Shown piece after piece: positions 5,983 through 7,439 of a stretch of 7,439 bases of DNA (the stretch's first letter is position 1; each line of letters opens with the position of its first letter). Under the pieces are notes generated by a model, which was not told the origin of the DNA, did not search any database, and was given only the letters and a program-made list of their open reading frames with translations. Location: assembly GCA_027489135.1 (NCBI GenBank), contig JAIYAI010000791.1, forward strand, positions 1 to 7,439, read 5' to 3'. The DNA comes from Acetobacteraceae bacterium (lineage in GTDB: Bacteria; Pseudomonadota; Alphaproteobacteria; Acetobacterales; Acetobacteraceae). The position numbers and the translations under genes are program-made.

Positions 5983-6762
5983 TCACGCGCACCAGTCCAG
6001 AATCGCCCGCGCCACCGCGACGGGCTGGTCGAGTTCGGCGAGATGCCCCGCGCCCGGGATCACCGCAATCTCCGTCGTCTTCGCGCCGATGCCCGACGCG
6101 AATTTCGCCGCATAGCCGCGCGGCACCACGCGGTCCTGCTCGCCCCAGACCAGCAGCGTCGGTGCCTTGATCAAGGGAAGGCGCTTCTCGATCCGGGTGT
6201 TGCCCAGGGGCCAGAAGATGCGCGCCGCGGCCTCGCTCGCGCGCGTCTGTTCGATCGGCCATTCGACGCTGTTGGCGCCATCCGGCATGGCCTTCAGCGC
6301 CTTCCAGACCTCCGGGTCGGCGCACATCAGGCCGGGGATGGCGTCGCCGCGCTGCGCCCAGGGATCGGTCGGCGGATCGGCCTCGTCGAACATGCCGAAG
6401 GGCGCGATCAGCGCCAGCTTCCGCACCGACGCGGGCCAGAGCGCCGCGCATTCGGCGGCCAGCGACGCGCCGACGGAACTCGCGGCCAGGTCCGCGCCCT
6501 CCAGCCCCGCCGCGACCAGCGTCTGCCGCGCCGCAAGGATCCAGTCGAGCTGGTTGTCGAGCACCGCATGCCCGCGGTCGCCGCCCGGGAAGCCCGGCAA
6601 GGAGGGCACGATCACCTGGCGCGACTTCGCCAGTTCGTCCAGGAAGGGCACCCAGCGCGGCAGCCCGCCGAAGCCGGCGAGGAAGCCGATGGGCTTCCCC
6701 TGCCCCGCCTTCCAGACGCGGGTGGTGAAGCCGTTGATCTCGATCGTGGTGGTCTCGGGCAT
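5983..6762 (-). CDS. Alpha/beta fold hydrolase (MhpC/lactonase-like)
   Basis: A 259-aa single-domain alpha/beta hydrolase, unrelated in detail to the neighbouring esterase. A probable triad is visible: Ser96 in the elbow ASSVG (94-98), Asp210 in WGEQDRVVP, and His240 in PGAGHLAELDQP, the usual end of the Abhydrolase_1/MhpC group. Two positions are unusual. The elbow begins with Ala94 rather than the usual Gly of G-x-S-x-G, and the strand-3 loop reads FLAGFGG where most relatives have HG-x-G. Both are tolerated in some members, so it is probably active. Known relatives hydrolyse C-C bonds of ring-cleavage products, enol-lactones or esters; none can be assigned here. The ATG at 6762 gives a typical N-terminus (MPETTTIEINGF); the upstream gene ends five bases earlier and only a weak GAGTGAG precedes it. 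It is probably cotranslated with its neighbours. Confidence 0.93.
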   Translation of the reverse strand: MPETTTIEINGFTTRVWKAGQGKPIGFLAGFGGLPRWVPFLDELAKSRQVIVPSLPGFPGGDRGHAVLDNQLDWILAARQTLVAAGLEGADLAASSVGASLAAECAALWPASVRKLALIAPFGMFDEADPPTDPWAQRGDAIPGLMCADPEVWKALKAMPDGANSVEWPIEQTRASEAAARIFWPLGNTRIEKRLPLIKAPTLLVWGEQDRVVPRGYAAKFASGIGAKTTEIAVIPGAGHLAELDQPVAVARAILDWCA

Positions 6763-6767
6763 CGCAC

Positions 6768-7439
6768 TCACTCGGCGGCCAGCTTCGGCGCGCCCCCTGT
6801 TGGAGAAAATCCAGGCAGGTCGGCGCGCTCGGCCTGCTCCATCGGCTTCGGCCACCACCGGTCCTCCCATTCGTCGAACAGGGGCTTGAGGCGCGGCATC
6901 ACATGCTCGGCGAACATCTTCGTGTTGTACTGGGTCAGTTCCTTGCCCATGGAGCCGAACTGCATCAGCAACATCAGGTGGCCGACATTCAGGTCGGTGG
7001 CCAGGGCGGTGATCTGCTCCACCACCTCGTCCGGGCTGCCGATGACGACGTAGCCGCGGTCGACCACCTCCTCCATGGTGATGGCGCGGCTCATCTTCTC
7101 GCCGGCGATGATGGACTGCGCGTTGTCGGCGGCCTTGCGCACCATGCTCTCGAGGCCGGCGCGCTGCGTCGCCTCCGTGCTGTAGCCAGGCGGGTTGGCG
7201 AAGCGCGGATCGACATGCAGGCAGCGGCCGAAGAAGTATTCGGCATGGTCGCGGTAGAGTTCCATCGCCTGCTCGCGGCTCTCGGCCACGGCGACCACCT
7301 GGGCGAAGCCCGCGCGATACGGGTTCCGGTCCTTGCCGAGGCGCGCCATCTCGGCCCAGAAGCCGTCCATCGTCGCCTTGCCGGCCTTGTAGCCGTAGTA
7401 CGACAGATAGCAGTAGACGTAGTCCATCTGCGCGCACCA
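6768..7439 (-). CDS. LLM class flavin-dependent oxidoreductase (N-terminal part outside window)
   Basis: The C-terminal 223 residues of a bacterial-luciferase-like (Pfam Bac_luciferase) FMN/F420-type oxidoreductase. The frame is open to the window edge, so the start is missing; family members run about 330-440 aa. Recognisable parts are GFAQVVAVAESREQAMELYRDHAEYFFGR, with the strand and helix that usually follow the substrate loop, and VIGSPDEVVEQITAL, the common G-[ST]-P-[DE]-x-V motif near the C-terminal barrel helix. LNVGHLMLLMQFGSM follows. The acidic, tryptophan-rich tail EWEDRWWPKP precedes a low-complexity end. Relatives include alkanesulfonate, nitrilotriacetate and type II Baeyer-Villiger monooxygenases, which use reduced flavin from a separate reductase. 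The active-site N-terminus is not visible, so the subfamily cannot be set. It is the first visible gene of the minus-strand operon. Confidence 0.92.
   Translation of the reverse strand, partial: WCAQMDYVYCYLSYYGYKAGKATMDGFWAEMARLGKDRNPYRAGFAQVVAVAESREQAMELYRDHAEYFFGRCLHVDPRFANPPGYSTEATQRAGLESMVRKAADNAQSIIAGEKMSRAITMEEVVDRGYVVIGSPDEVVEQITALATDLNVGHLMLLMQFGSMGKELTQYNTKMFAEHVMPRLKPLFDEWEDRWWPKPMEQAERADLPGFSPTGGAPKLAAE

Noticed and set aside
5112..7053. Two plus-strand open frames (5112-6170 and 5803-7053) opposite the hydrolase and LLM genes
   Set aside because: They are arginine-rich, lack domains and ribosome binding sites, and lie fully opposite genes with complete catalytic motifs.
5983..7437. 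A 484-residue open frame suggesting an LLM-hydrolase fusion
   Set aside because: The upstream part is an out-of-frame reading of the LLM gene, whose own frame shows real family motifs and stops at 6768. The hydrolase starts at 6762.

Overview
The window is GC-rich and densely coded, with G or C at most third codon positions. There are no RNA genes, mobile elements, CRISPR arrays or gene-free stretches longer than about 25 bases. Base composition, Tat-type leaders on solute-binding proteins and expansion of periplasmic binding proteins suggest an alphaproteobacterium, perhaps an Acetobacteraceae/Roseomonas-like member of the Rhodospirillales. This placement is an inference from style, not from a marker gene.

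Left half (1-3131, + strand): three consecutive paralogous genes for periplasmic substrate-binding proteins of the branched-chain amino acid (Leu/Ile/Val-binding, type 1 PBP, Peripla_BP_6) class. The first is cut by the window edge and only its C-terminal 226 residues are seen. The second (402 aa) and third (401 aa) are complete. By my hand count the first and second are about 70% identical over 224 compared residues, and the second and third about 63% over 376. The spacers are 13 and 22 bases with good ribosome binding sites, so the genes look co-transcribed. No permease or ATPase gene is visible.

Right half (3156-7439, - strand, read right to left): five tightly packed genes that look like one operon. 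They are the C-terminal 223 residues of a luciferase-like (LLM) flavin-dependent oxidoreductase, an alpha/beta hydrolase (259 aa), a hormone-sensitive-lipase-type esterase (317 aa), a short-chain dehydrogenase (255 aa) and a tartrate/D-malate dehydrogenase-like beta-decarboxylating dehydrogenase (358 aa). Junctions are 5, 13, -4 (an ATGA overlap) and 19 bases. The two transcription units converge with only 24 bases between stop codons.

Taken together this resembles a catabolic cassette. One or more periplasmic receptors would capture an organic substrate, a flavin monooxygenase would oxidise it, hydrolases would open the ester or lactone, an SDR would oxidise the alcohol, and a decarboxylating dehydrogenase would feed a 2-hydroxy acid into central metabolism. 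The substrate cannot be read from the sequence. The points most worth a second look are the triple receptor array with divergence in discrete segments, and the loss of a normally conserved substrate-binding arginine (Cys95) in the tartrate/malate dehydrogenase-like enzyme. I see no strong evidence for a wholly new system.
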